Below are positions 17,184 through 25,205 of a stretch of DNA of 64,000 bases, in pieces. Every line of letters begins with the position of its first letter. Positions within the stretch are counted from its first letter, which is position 1. The notes under the pieces were generated by a model. That model saw only the letters and a list, made by a program, of their open reading frames with translations. It searched no databases and was not told the DNA's origin. A program made the position numbers and the translations under genes. Source of the DNA: JAXMCK01 sp046349395. GTDB taxonomy: Bacteria; Pseudomonadota; Alphaproteobacteria; Geminicoccales; Geminicoccaceae. The stretch covers positions 463,389 to 527,388 of the forward strand of contig JAXMCK010000007.1 of the NCBI GenBank assembly GCA_046349395.1. Reading direction: 5' to 3'.

Positions 17184-17897
17184 ATGGACGACACGCCCTA
17201 CCGCCTCGACCCCGGGTTCCGGGCCGGCCGCAACAAGCGGCGCCTCGTCCGGCTCATGGCGCTGGGGGCCACGGCCAGGGCAGCGGCGGCGAAGCTCAAG
17301 ATCACCGACGCCGAGCTCGACGCCTTCACCGCCGATCCCGACCTGCCGGAGATGGTCGAGACCTACCGCGACCTGTTCGGCCGGCCGCGCGAAGAGATCT
17401 TCGCCCAGCTGCAGGACCTCGCCGTCTACATCCTGGTCGAGTCGGTCCACGAGCACGATACCAAGGTCTGCGCCTGGTTCCTCCGCGAGCTGCAACGCCA
17501 GCGCGATCCGGCCGTGACGTTGGCCAAGTCCGTCATGCGCGCCCAGGAGCGGGCCGCGCGTGAGGCGGCCGAGGCCGAAGCACCGCCGGCACCGCCGCCG
17601 AAGGTGAAGCGGGTGCTTTATCCGCCCCGCCCGTACGACGACATCGAAGCGCTCCGGCACCGCATCACCGTCCACCTTCGCGACCGGCTCATCGTCGAAG
17701 CGCAGGTCAAGGCGCGGGAGGAGGCGGAGGCCAAGGCCGCCGCAGGCGAGCCGCCGGCACCGCCGCGGCCGGTCCCGCCCGCACCGCCACCGGTATTGAA
17801 GAGTTGGATGGAGATCCAGGCCGAGCGCGACATTCGACGCGTCACGGCCAAGCTCTTGGGCAGACGCGTGCGGGATCTCGACTTCGACACGTCGTAA
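17184..17897 (+). CDS. Uncharacterised protein with N-terminal helix-turn-helix and conserved C-terminal tail
   Basis: 237 residues; not recognised as a named family. Residues about 18-55 (NKRRLVRLMALGATARAAAAK, then KITDAELDAF) look like the helix-turn-helix of small-terminase-type or sigma-like DNA-binding proteins. A helical middle part follows, then a charged Ala/Glu-rich helix, a proline-rich linker (APPRPVPPAPPP) and the C-terminal block AERDIRRVTAKLLGRR. A truncated paralogue at 63794-64000 conserves the linker and tail, so this is a small gene family in the genome. The gene is divergent from the arsR-like gene and appears leaderless. Role unknown; DNA binding is inference. Confidence 0.8.
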   Translation: MDDTPYRLDPGFRAGRNKRRLVRLMALGATARAAAAKLKITDAELDAFTADPDLPEMVETYRDLFGRPREEIFAQLQDLAVYILVESVHEHDTKVCAWFLRELQRQRDPAVTLAKSVMRAQERAAREAAEAEAPPAPPPKVKRVLYPPRPYDDIEALRHRITVHLRDRLIVEAQVKAREEAEAKAAAGEPPAPPRPVPPAPPPVLKSWMEIQAERDIRRVTAKLLGRRVRDLDFDTS

Positions 17898-18073
17898 GCG
17901 CGCCGCCCGCCGAGACTTCAGCCTGACCCGTCAACCTCCAACCCCTTTTGCCGTTCACCCCACCAGCCCCCAGCCGATTCAAGGCTGCCCGGGGCCGATG
18001 CCGATTCCACCCGTACCTGATCACGCCCGAGGGGGTGCGGGGGAGCGCGGTGCGTTCCCCCGCCTTCTTCCTC

Positions 18074-18098
18074 CCACCCCCTGCGCTGCCGGGGGTGG
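18074..18098 (+). terminator. Possible terminator downstream of the helix-turn-helix gene
   Basis: CCACCCCC (18074-18081) and GGGGGTGG (18091-18098) form an 8-bp stem with a 9-base loop. It sits in the 258-base gap before the MFS gene. No T-run follows. The rest of this gap shows no gene. Confidence 0.35.
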
Positions 18099-18155
18099 TG
18101 TCGACCGCCGATTTCGGACATTAGTCCGCTTTCGGTGGACGGGACTCGGGCGGAC

Positions 18156-19364
18156 ATGGCAACGGCACTTCCCACCTTCAGCCGCGACGTGCGCGTCGTC
18201 GGCCTCGTCGGCGTGGCGCATGGCGGGAGCCATTTCTTCCAGCTCGTCCTGCCGCCCTTGTTCCCGCTGCTGAAGGTGGCGTTCGGAGTCGACTATCTTC
18301 AGCTCGGTCTCGTCATGACCGTGTTCTTCGCCACCTCGGGCCTGTGCCAGACCCCGGCGGGTTTCCTGGTGGACCGGGTGGGTGCGGCGCGCGTGCTGGC
18401 GGGCGGTCTCTTCTGCCTGGGTACAGGTGCCCTGATCGCTTCGTCGGCACCGAGCTACATCTTCCTGCTGCCGGCGGCGGCCGTGCTCGGCCTCGGCAAC
18501 AGCGTCTTCCATCCGGCCGACTACTCCATTCTTAGCCACCATGTGGACCCGACGCGCATGGCGCGGGCCTTCAGCGTGCACACGATCGGCGGCACCATCG
18601 GCTGGGCGCTGGCCCCCGTCGTCATGGCGGGTCTGGCCTCGCTCTATTCCTGGCGGCTGGCGCTGGCCGTCGTCGGGGTGCTGGGTCTCGGCATCGCGCT
18701 GAGCATCCTGCTCAACCGGACCGAGCTGGAGACGCCGAGCCACGCCACGCGGGCGGCCGAGACGGACAAGGCGGCGGCCAGCATCCGGGCGGTGCTGCTC
18801 TCGGCCCCGATCCTGATGTGCTTCGCCTATTTCGCGCTGCAGGCCAGTGCGATGGTGGGGCTGCAGAGCTTCATGCCGCTGGCGCTCGTCAAGCTCTGGC
18901 ACCTGCCGCTCGTGGCGGCCACCGCCACCGTCACCACCTACATGATCGGGAGTGCGGCCGGCACACTGGTGGGCGGCATCCTCGCCGACCGCAGCGGCCA
19001 GCATCAGCGCATCATCGCCGGTGGCATCGCCTTCTCGGCCCTCGCCGTGCTGGCCGTCGGCACCGTCGCCATGCCGGTCCCCGCCCTGCTCGGCATGACG
19101 GCCATCGCCGGTGCGCTCGCCGGGATGACCACGCCATCCCGCGACATGCTGGTGCGGGCGGCGGCACCGAAGGGCTCGTCCGGCAAGGTCTTCGGCTTCG
19201 TCTATTCGGGCCTCGACCTCGGCGCCACGCTGACGCCTGCCGCCATCGGCCTGATGCTGGACCACGACCTGCCGCAGGCGATGTTCGTCGCGGTCGCCAT
19301 CGTCATGGCGCTGACGATCTTCACCGCCGTCAACGTCCGCACCCGTCACGAGGCCAGGGCATGA
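18156..19364 (+). CDS. MFS transporter
   Basis: 402 residues from the ATG at 18156; an in-frame GTG seven codons earlier has no ribosome site. About 12 membrane helices are visible in two halves. The inter-helix 2-3 motif is GFLVDRVGAARVL and its second-half counterpart is GGILADRSGQHQRII. The sequence HGGSHFFQLVLPPLFPLLK resembles the fosmidomycin-resistance-like branch of MFS. Substrate and direction are unknown. The stop overlaps the RidA gene by four bases (ATGA), so transporter, RidA and acetyltransferase form one operon. Confidence 0.88.
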   Translation: MATALPTFSRDVRVVGLVGVAHGGSHFFQLVLPPLFPLLKVAFGVDYLQLGLVMTVFFATSGLCQTPAGFLVDRVGAARVLAGGLFCLGTGALIASSAPSYIFLLPAAAVLGLGNSVFHPADYSILSHHVDPTRMARAFSVHTIGGTIGWALAPVVMAGLASLYSWRLALAVVGVLGLGIALSILLNRTELETPSHATRAAETDKAAASIRAVLLSAPILMCFAYFALQASAMVGLQSFMPLALVKLWHLPLVAATATVTTYMIGSAAGTLVGGILADRSGQHQRIIAGGIAFSALAVLAVGTVAMPVPALLGMTAIAGALAGMTTPSRDMLVRAAAPKGSSGKVFGFVYSGLDLGATLTPAAIGLMLDHDLPQAMFVAVAIVMALTIFTAVNVRTRHEARA

Positions 19365-19750
19365 ATCGCCGCCTGATCAGTTCCGGCTCCAGCTTCGAGG
19401 CCCTTGCCGGCTATTCGCGCGCCGTCGTCGACGGCGAGTGGGTGCACGTCGCCGGGACGACCGGCTTCGACTATGCGGCGGGCACCATCGAACCCGACGT
19501 GGTCGAGCAGGCCGACCAGGCCTTCCGCAACGTCGCCCGGGCCCTGACCGAGGCGGGTGCCGGTCTCGGCGATATCGTCCGTGCCCGCTACTACATCACC
19601 GACCGGGCCGACTGGGAGCGCATCGCCCCGGTGCTCGGCCGCTGGCTGGGCTCGGTCCGCCCCGCCGCCACCTGTGTGGTCGTCGCCGGCCTCGTCGACC
19701 CCCGCATGTCGTTCGAGGTCGAGGTCACCGCCCGTAAGGCCCATGCCTGA
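19361..19750 (+). CDS. RidA/YjgF-family protein
   Basis: 129 residues. Typical RidA features are AGYSRAVVDGEWVHVAGTTGFD, EQADQAFRNVARALTEAGAGL, DIVRARYYITD, and the near-C-terminal RPAATCVVVAGLVDP, where the Arg contacts the carboxylate of the enamine/imine substrate. Canonical RidA deaminates reactive 2-aminoacrylate; this more divergent member may act on another imine. It overlaps the MFS gene upstream by 4 bases and the acetyltransferase gene downstream by 8. Confidence 0.9.
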   Translation: MNRRLISSGSSFEALAGYSRAVVDGEWVHVAGTTGFDYAAGTIEPDVVEQADQAFRNVARALTEAGAGLGDIVRARYYITDRADWERIAPVLGRWLGSVRPAATCVVVAGLVDPRMSFEVEVTARKAHA

Positions 19751-20240
19751 GGTCCGAGCCGCGACCCGTGCCGACGCCGAGCTGATCGCCACCTTCATCC
19801 GCGAGCACGCGGCCTATGAGGGTGCGTCCGAAGCCGTCCAGAGTACCTCCGAGCACATCGCCGCCGCCGGCTTCGGGGAGCGCCCGGCCTTCGAGTGCCT
19901 GATCGTCGAGGTCGAGGGAAAGCCCGCCGGCTTCGCCATGTTCTTCGACAATTTCTCCAGCTGGGAAGGCCGCCGCGGCCTGTTCCTCGAAGACATCTAC
20001 CTCCACGACTGGGCCCGCGGCACGGGTGCCGGGGCCGCCCTGCTCCGGGCCCTGGCGAGCATGGTGCTCGACCGAGGCGGTAACCGGCTCGACCTCGTGG
20101 TCAAAGGCAGCAACCCGGCGACCGGCTTCTACCGCCGTATGGGCCTGCGTCAGGTGCCCGGCTGGGAGCTGTGGCGGGCCGACGGCGCGATACTCGAAAC
20201 ATTGGCCGACGAGGCGCTGCACAATCTGCGGTCGGTGTGA
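19743..20240 (+). CDS. GNAT-family N-acetyltransferase
   Basis: 165 residues. The GNAT fold is shown by the N-terminal VRAATRADAELIATFIREHAAYE, the core strand FLEDIYLHDWARGTGAGAAL with the acetyl-CoA loop R-G-T-G-A-G, and NPATGFYRRMGLRQV. This arrangement is like that of diamine (spermidine/spermine) N-acetyltransferases, but the acceptor is not established. Third gene of the MFS-RidA-GNAT operon, with its ATG inside the RidA stop region. A hairpin overlapping the stop codon probably ends the transcript. Confidence 0.9.
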   Translation: MPEVRAATRADAELIATFIREHAAYEGASEAVQSTSEHIAAAGFGERPAFECLIVEVEGKPAGFAMFFDNFSSWEGRRGLFLEDIYLHDWARGTGAGAALLRALASMVLDRGGNRLDLVVKGSNPATGFYRRMGLRQVPGWELWRADGAILETLADEALHNLRSV

Positions 20241-20259
20241 CGGCGCTCACAGTCACACC
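20234..20259 (+). terminator. Terminator-like hairpin after the GNAT gene
   Basis: GGTGTGAC and GTCACACC form a perfect 8-bp stem with a 10-base loop. The left arm includes the GNAT stop codon. No T-run follows. Confidence 0.45.
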
Positions 20260-20323
20260 TATGGGTTAGGTGCATGGTGCCTCTCGTGATCATCCCCCAG
20301 GGTCGATCACCGGAGAGCCGAAC

Positions 20324-20425
20324 ATGTTGATCATCGACCGTCCTATTCTCGCCCGCCGCATCGATGTGGTCGCCTCGTGGATCGTCGTCGCCATCGTCGC
20401 GGCAGTCGTCGTCGTGGTCGGCTGA
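20324..20425 (+). CDS. Small single-span membrane protein (33 aa)
   Basis: A 33-residue frame reads MLIIDRPILARRIDVVASW followed by an almost pure Val/Ile/Ala helix to the stop. GGAGAG lies 8 bases before the ATG. The basic residues before one hydrophobic span predict an inner-membrane peptide with the N-terminus inside. It has no recognisable family. Another tiny membrane frame lies 0.6 kb away on the other side of the VOC gene. Support is ribosome site plus composition only. Confidence 0.45.
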   Translation: MLIIDRPILARRIDVVASWIVVAIVAAVVVVVG

Positions 20426-20503
20426 GCCGGCCTTCTCGCGCGTTCGTCATCCCCCGCCAGGTGCCGTCATGCTAGAAGGGCGGCGAACGGAAGGAGGGGT
20501 CCG

Positions 20504-20878
20504 ATGGCGACACATGGCAGCTTCTACTGGAACGAGCTGATGACCACGGAGCCGGAGAAGGCGGCGCAATTCTATGCCGCGCTGACCGGCGCCACCGTCG
20601 ACCCGATGCCGATGGCCTTCGGCACCTACCATGTCCTCAAGAAAGACGGCGTGCCGCTCGGCGGCATCATGGCCATGCCGCCCGACGCGCCGCCCATGCC
20701 GAACCACTGGTTCTCCTACATGGCCGTCGACGACGCCGACGAAGCCGTGACGCGCGTCCGTGAGCTGGGCGGTGCGATCTACAAGGAGCCCTTCGAGGTG
20801 CCGGACGTCGGCCGCATCGCCGTCATCGCCGACAGCACGGGTGCCGCACTCGGTATCATCACGCCGGTCCCGCGCTGA
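20504..20878 (+). CDS. VOC (glyoxalase/bleomycin-resistance-like) family protein
   Basis: 124 residues forming one vicinal-oxygen-chelate unit: GSFYWNELMTTEPEKAAQFYAALTG at the start and FEVPDVGRIAVIADSTGAALGI at the end. It is the subgroup seen fused or duplicated in hydroxylase-like proteins (COG3324); chromosomal members are mostly uncharacterised. GGAAGGAGGGGTCCG gives a very strong ribosome site for the ATG. Probably monocistronic. Confidence 0.88.
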   Translation: MATHGSFYWNELMTTEPEKAAQFYAALTGATVDPMPMAFGTYHVLKKDGVPLGGIMAMPPDAPPMPNHWFSYMAVDDADEAVTRVRELGGAIYKEPFEVPDVGRIAVIADSTGAALGIITPVPR

Positions 20879-20994
20879 GCAGCACGTGATGCAGCTTTTT
20901 GTGATATTCCCCACAGCACCCGGGTGTGCCGCCGCCTAGAACCCCAGCGTCGAGTTGCGCGGTTGGACCGCGCCTTTGTCGGGGTTCGGGTACC

Positions 20995-21099
20995 ATGTGG
21001 TACGATGACGATCAGGTCGCGGCGTTGATCCCGGGTGCCGTCATGGCGTCCTGGATGTGCACGGCCACCTTCTTCCTCGTGCTGGCCTTCGTCGGCTAG
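20995..21099 (+). CDS. Possible small membrane protein (34 aa)
   Basis: A 34-residue frame begins MWYDDDQVAALIPGAVMASW and continues as a hydrophobic helix ending FVLAFVG-like (LVLAFVG). It would be a single-span peptide with an acidic N-terminus. The ribosome site is weak (GGGG then GGG). Composition and the nearby 33-residue peptide are the only support. Confidence 0.3.
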   Translation: MWYDDDQVAALIPGAVMASWMCTATFFLVLAFVG

Positions 21100-21105
21100 G
21101 ATGGC

Positions 21106-21537
21106 TCAGCTTCCCCCGGGCGCCCATCCCGGGGGCGCCAGCTCGAAACCGGCGAAGTCGAAGGCCGGTGCGACCACGCAGGACACCAGCGTCCAGTCGC
21201 CGAGGCTCTCCGCCGACTGCCAGGTGGCTTTCGGCACCACGCCCTGGGGCGCCTGGCCGGCGGCGACGTCGGGGCCCAACGTAACGTTGTGGAGGTCCGT
21301 CGTCCCGGCGTCGGCGGCGATGTCGAGCTGCAGTGGTGCGCCGGCGTGCCACAGCCAGATCTCGGTGGCGTCCACCCGGTGCCAGTGGGAGCGCTGGCCC
21401 GCCTCCAGCAGGAAGTAGATCGCCGTCACCGCACCACGCCCGCCCTCGTCACCGCAGTCGCGATGGGTCTCGACGTACCAGCCGCCCTCGGGATGCGGGC
21501 GCATCTTGAACTTCTCGATCACCGACTGGGCGTCCAT
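21106..21537 (-). CDS. Cupin of the DUF985 family
   Basis: 143 residues. The family pattern is KMRPHPEGGWYVETHR, then TAIYFLLEAGQRSHWHRVDATEIW, then LVSCVVAPAFDFAGFELAPP. The SHWHRVD segment supplies the cupin metal-ligand-like His residues. DUF985 cupins resemble epimerase-type sugar-binding cupins but have no agreed reaction. The gene stands alone between a small membrane frame and trmFO, which is divergent from it. Confidence 0.88.
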   Translation of the reverse strand: MDAQSVIEKFKMRPHPEGGWYVETHRDCGDEGGRGAVTAIYFLLEAGQRSHWHRVDATEIWLWHAGAPLQLDIAADAGTTDLHNVTLGPDVAAGQAPQGVVPKATWQSAESLGDWTLVSCVVAPAFDFAGFELAPPGWAPGGS

Positions 21538-21683
21538 CGTCCCCCATCCGTCCGGGTAGACCTGCCGTAGCAGTTATTCACCTGCAAATCACCGCCGGCC
21601 GTCGTCGCGGCGTATCTCGGCGCATTCCCTTTCCGTCCGCTGCCGCATGGGCTAGGTGAGCCCGCCTTTCTGGAGGTGGTGCC

Positions 21684-23027
21684 ATGCGTCCCGTCCACGT
21701 CATCGGCGGCGGCCTCGCCGGCTCGGAGGCCGCCTGGCAGCTGGCCCGTGCCGGCGTGCCCGTCGTCCTGCACGAGATGCGGCCCGTGCGCGGGACCGAC
21801 GCCCACAAGACGGCGAGCCTCGCCGAACTCGTCTGCTCCAATTCGTTCCGCTCCGACGACTGCATGACCAACGCCGTCGGCCTGCTGCACGAGGAGATGC
21901 GCCGCCTGGGCTCGCTCATCATGGCCATGGGTGACCGTCACAAGCTCCCGGCCGGCGGGGCGCTGGCCGTCGACCGCGACGCCTTCGCGGCAGCCGTGCA
22001 GGAGGCCCTGGAGTCGGAGCCCCTGGTCACGCTCCTCCGCGAGGAGGTGACCAGCCTTCCTCCAGCCGACAAAGGTCTCGCCATTGTCGCCACCGGCCCG
22101 CTCACCTCGGCAGCCCTGGCCGAGGACATCCGCCGAGCCGGCGGCGAGGCCGACCTCGCCTTCTTCGACGCCATCGCCCCGATCGTCTATCGCGACAGCG
22201 TTGATTTCGAAGTGGCCTGGTTCCAGTCGCGCTGGGACAAGCAAGGGCCGGGCGGCACCGGCAAGGACTACATCAACTGCCCGCTCGACCGGGGCCAGTA
22301 CGAGGCCTTCATCGACGCGCTGCTCGCCGGCGAGACGACCTCGTTCAAGGAGTGGGAGAAGACCACCCCTTACTTCGAGGGATGCCTGCCGATCGAGGTC
22401 ATGGCCTCGCGCGGGCGGGACACACTCCGCTTCGGGCCGATGAAGCCTGTGGGACTAACCGACCCGCGGACGGGAAAGCGTGCTCATGCAGTGGTTCAGC
22501 TTCGGCAGGATAACGCTCTGGGAACGCTCTACAACATCGTCGGATTTCAGACCAAGCTCAAACATGCCGAGCAGGTCCGGGTGTTCCGCATGATCCCGGG
22601 ACTGGAGCGTGCCGAGTTCGCGCGTCTGGGCGGCCTGCACCGCAACACCTTCCTCAACTCACCTAAGCTTCTGGATCAGGAACTCCGCTTCAAGCCGCTG
22701 CCGCACCTACGTTTCGCGGGTCAGATCACCGGCTGCGAAGGCTATGTCGAAAGTGCAGCCGTCGGGCTCATGGCGGCCCGCTTCGCCGCCGCCGAGGCGA
22801 AGGGCGAGACGGCCGTACCGCCCCCGCCCGAAACGGCCCACGGCGCCATACTGGCCCACATCACCGGCGGGGCCGACGCCGAGACATTCCAGCCCATGAA
22901 CGTCAACTTCGGCCTCTTCCCCCCGCCACCGGAGAAGGTGCGCAAGGAGGCCCGTAAACCGGCCATGGCGCAGCGCGCTCTGGACGCCCTCGAGCGGTGG
23001 AAGCAACTTGCGAGCGAAGCTCGATAG
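21684..23027 (+). CDS. trmFO: Methylenetetrahydrofolate-tRNA-(uracil-5-)-methyltransferase TrmFO
   Basis: 447 residues. FAD/folate-dependent enzyme that makes 5-methyluridine-54 in the T-loop of tRNA. It has the N-terminal dinucleotide motif HVIGGGLAGSEAAWQLA, the conserved AELVCSNSFRSDD carrying Cys51, and FEGCLPIEVMASRG with the second catalytic Cys. The C-terminal half contains GQITGCEGYVESAAVGLMAAR. GGAGGTGGTGCC precedes the ATG. TrmFO replaces the SAM-dependent TrmA in many alphaproteobacteria and Gram-positives. A structured intergenic region separates it from minC. Confidence 0.95.
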   Translation: MRPVHVIGGGLAGSEAAWQLARAGVPVVLHEMRPVRGTDAHKTASLAELVCSNSFRSDDCMTNAVGLLHEEMRRLGSLIMAMGDRHKLPAGGALAVDRDAFAAAVQEALESEPLVTLLREEVTSLPPADKGLAIVATGPLTSAALAEDIRRAGGEADLAFFDAIAPIVYRDSVDFEVAWFQSRWDKQGPGGTGKDYINCPLDRGQYEAFIDALLAGETTSFKEWEKTTPYFEGCLPIEVMASRGRDTLRFGPMKPVGLTDPRTGKRAHAVVQLRQDNALGTLYNIVGFQTKLKHAEQVRVFRMIPGLERAEFARLGGLHRNTFLNSPKLLDQELRFKPLPHLRFAGQITGCEGYVESAAVGLMAARFAAAEAKGETAVPPPPETAHGAILAHITGGADAETFQPMNVNFGLFPPPPEKVRKEARKPAMAQRALDALERWKQLASEAR

Positions 23028-23052
23028 TGCCTTGCCAAGCTGCAACAAATCG

Positions 23053-23094
23053 CTACAGTTCGTGGTACGGCCACGTGGCGCCCACAAACTGTAG
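23053..23094. promoter_or_regulatory. Nested inverted repeats between trmFO and minC
   Basis: CTACAGTT (23053-23060) and AACTGTAG (23087-23094) form an outer 8-bp stem. Inside it CGTGG-TACGG-CCACG forms a perfect 5-bp hairpin, and GTGG/CCAC offers an alternative. It may be the trmFO terminator or a leader structure of the min operon. Confidence 0.4.
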
Positions 23095-23162
23095 GGTCAT
23101 GATACCCTCCGCCCGGCCGTAGCGGTCCTTCCAACGATCCCGTCGCACGACAGAGGAACCGG

Positions 23163-23927
23163 GTGCAGAGCACTGTGGTATCGGCGTCGGCCAACCCGCC
23201 CCGCACGACCCCGTTTCAGGTCCGCGGCGCGATGCAGACGCTGCTCTCGCTGCGGGTGATCGCACCGGACGACCCCAACTTCTTCCCGTTGCTGGTCGAC
23301 AAGATCGCGCACTCGCCGGACTTCTTCCGTTCGGCACCCCTCCTGCTCGACCTCGGCGCTTTGCCCGACGACCTCGACCTGAACCTGTCGGGCTTCGTCG
23401 CCGAGCTTCGTGCCCACCGCTTGGCACCCGTCGGCGTGCAGAATGCGTCGGCGCACTGGACGGAGGCGGCTGCCGCCCTCGGCCTGCCGAAGTTCGCCGC
23501 GGGGGGCACACCGGCCGAGGCCAAGCCGGCCGCACCCGAGCGCAAGCCGGCGCCGGTCCCGAAGGCCGAGGCCGCCCCGCCCCCGCCGGCGCCGTCGCGT
23601 GGCCCGGCGATGGTGCTGCGCGAACCGGTCCGGGGCGGACAGCAGATCATCACCGACGGCGATCTCGTCGTGCTGGCGGCCGTCGGCCACGGTGCCGAGC
23701 TTGCGGCCGCCGGTCACATCCATGTCTACGGCGTCCTGCGGGGCCGGGCCTTCGCGGGGATCGAGGGGGATGAGAACGCGATGATCTTCACGGACGACCT
23801 CCAGGCCGAATTGCTGTCCATCGCCGGGGTCCATATGGTGAACGAGGAGATCGGGAAGGCCCATCTCGGCAAGCGCGTGCGCTGCCGGCTGGACGCCGAC
23901 CGCCTGATCCTCCAGGCCGGAGCCTGA
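23163..23927 (+). CDS. minC: Septum site-determining protein MinC
   Basis: 254 residues from GTG at 23163, preceded by AGAGGA. The N-terminal domain (about 15-115) inhibits FtsZ assembly. An Ala/Pro/Lys linker (about 118-150) joins it to the C-terminal beta-helix (about 150-250), which dimerises and binds MinD; its signatures are LREPVRGGQQIITDGDLVVLAAVGHGAE and AAGHIHVYGVLRGRA, with GIEGDENAMIFTDDLQAELLSIAG. First gene of minCDE, which confines division to mid-cell. Confidence 0.95.
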   Translation: MQSTVVSASANPPRTTPFQVRGAMQTLLSLRVIAPDDPNFFPLLVDKIAHSPDFFRSAPLLLDLGALPDDLDLNLSGFVAELRAHRLAPVGVQNASAHWTEAAAALGLPKFAAGGTPAEAKPAAPERKPAPVPKAEAAPPPPAPSRGPAMVLREPVRGGQQIITDGDLVVLAAVGHGAELAAAGHIHVYGVLRGRAFAGIEGDENAMIFTDDLQAELLSIAGVHMVNEEIGKAHLGKRVRCRLDADRLILQAGA

Positions 23928-23992
23928 GGCCCATGAGCGAAGCCGCCGTCGCCTCCTCCGAGTCCAATGTCGTGAGCTTCAGGAGGAACCCC

Positions 23993-24808
23993 TTGTCGAA
24001 GGTCATCGTCGTCACGTCCGGCAAGGGGGGCGTCGGGAAGACCACATCCGCCGCCGCTATCGCCACCGGTCTCGCCATGCAGGGCAAGAAGACGGTGGTG
24101 ATCGACTTCGACGTCGGCCTGCGCAACCTCGACCTGATCATGGGCTGCGAACGCCGCGTGGTGTTCGACTTCATCAACGTGATCAACGACGGGATCCGGC
24201 TGAACCAGGCGCTGATCAAGGACAAGCGGGTCGAAAACCTCTCGATCCTGCCGACGTCCCAGACGCGCGACAAGGATGCGCTCAGCCACGAGGGTGTGGA
24301 GAAGGTCCTCGACGAGCTGCGCCAGGACTTCGACTACATCGTCTGCGACAGCCCGGCCGGCATCGAGAAGGGCGCGCAGATGGCGCTCTACTTCGCCGAC
24401 GAGGCGATCGTCGTCACCAACCCCGAGGTCTCGTCCGTCCGCGACAGCGACCGGATCATCGGCATCCTCAACAGCCGCTCGCGCCGTGCCGAGCGCGGCG
24501 AGGATCCGGTGAAGCAGCACCTTCTCCTCACCCGCTACGATCTCGACCGGGTGCAGAAGGGCGAGATGCTGAAGCTCGAGGACGTACTCGAGATCCTGGC
24601 GATCCCGGTGCTCGGCGTCATCCCACAGGACGATGCGGTTCTCCAAGCCTCGAACGTCGGCATGCCGGTGACCCTCGACGAGAAGTCGAAGGCGGCGCAG
24701 GCCTACACGGACGCCGTGAAGCGTCTCATCGGCGAGCAGCTCGAGCTGCGGTTCACCGCACCCCAGAAGCGCGGTCTCGTCGGTTGGCTGCTGAGGAGGA
24801 GCGCGTGA
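23993..24808 (+). CDS. minD: Septum site-determining ATPase MinD
   Basis: 271 residues when started at TTG 23993, equal to the usual MinD length. A perfect AGGAGG lies 6 bases upstream. An earlier in-frame ATG at 23933 would add a 20-residue tail absent from the family. The deviant Walker A motif is SGKGGVGKTT with the signature Lys; the switch region includes CDSPAGIEKGAQMAL. The C-terminus, LVGWLLRRS, is the amphipathic membrane-targeting helix. MinD recruits MinC to the membrane and is released by MinE. Its stop overlaps the minE start (GTGA). Confidence 0.95.
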   Translation: MSKVIVVTSGKGGVGKTTSAAAIATGLAMQGKKTVVIDFDVGLRNLDLIMGCERRVVFDFINVINDGIRLNQALIKDKRVENLSILPTSQTRDKDALSHEGVEKVLDELRQDFDYIVCDSPAGIEKGAQMALYFADEAIVVTNPEVSSVRDSDRIIGILNSRSRRAERGEDPVKQHLLLTRYDLDRVQKGEMLKLEDVLEILAIPVLGVIPQDDAVLQASNVGMPVTLDEKSKAAQAYTDAVKRLIGEQLELRFTAPQKRGLVGWLLRRSA

Positions 24809-25080
24809 GACTCCTCGACCTCTTCATGGGTTCTCGGCGGAACGCCTCCGCCGAGACGGCGAAGAACAGGCTCCAAGTGCTGGTGAGCTACGACCGCGAG
24901 GCGATCGCCCGGCCGGACTTCCTTGCCCTGATGCAAAAGGAGCTGCTGGAGGTCGTGCGCAAATACGTGCCGATCGACACCAACAAGGTGTCCGTCGACA
25001 TCGACCGGCGCGACGACATCTCGCTGCTCGAGGTCAATATCGAGCTGCCGGCGCAGATGGCGCGTCCGCAACTCGTCTAG
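24805..25080 (+). CDS. minE: Cell division topological specificity factor MinE
   Basis: 91 residues from GTG 24805, preceded by GAGGAGG and overlapping the minD stop by four bases. The N-terminal RLLDLFMG is the membrane-binding segment; TAKNRLQVLVSYDRE is the MinD-interacting helix; the C-terminal part is the dimerisation domain (VSVDIDRRDDISLLEVNIELP). It drives the pole-to-pole oscillation of MinCD. The operon ends with a GC-rich hairpin just after the stop. Confidence 0.95.
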   Translation: MRLLDLFMGSRRNASAETAKNRLQVLVSYDREAIARPDFLALMQKELLEVVRKYVPIDTNKVSVDIDRRDDISLLEVNIELPAQMARPQLV

Positions 25081-25086
25081 GATGAA

Positions 25087-25112
25087 CCGGGCCGCGCCCT
25101 TGCGCGGTCCGG
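25087..25112 (+). terminator. Terminator-like hairpin after minCDE
   Basis: CCGGGCCGCGC pairs with GCGCGGTCCGG over 11 bp (one G-U), with loop CCTT, six bases after the minE stop. No long T-run follows. Confidence 0.55.
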
Positions 25113-25205
25113 CGTTACCGACGGACGGCCCCCGGCGAGATCGCCGAGTTCTCACCGTTCCGTCACAAGCGGCAGCTACCGAGCTCCCCAACACGGGAGA
25201 TCCGA

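Noticed and set aside
23933..23992. N-terminal extension of MinD from the ATG at 23933
   Set aside because: The TTG at 23993 has a perfect AGGAGG at ideal spacing and gives the canonical MinD length.
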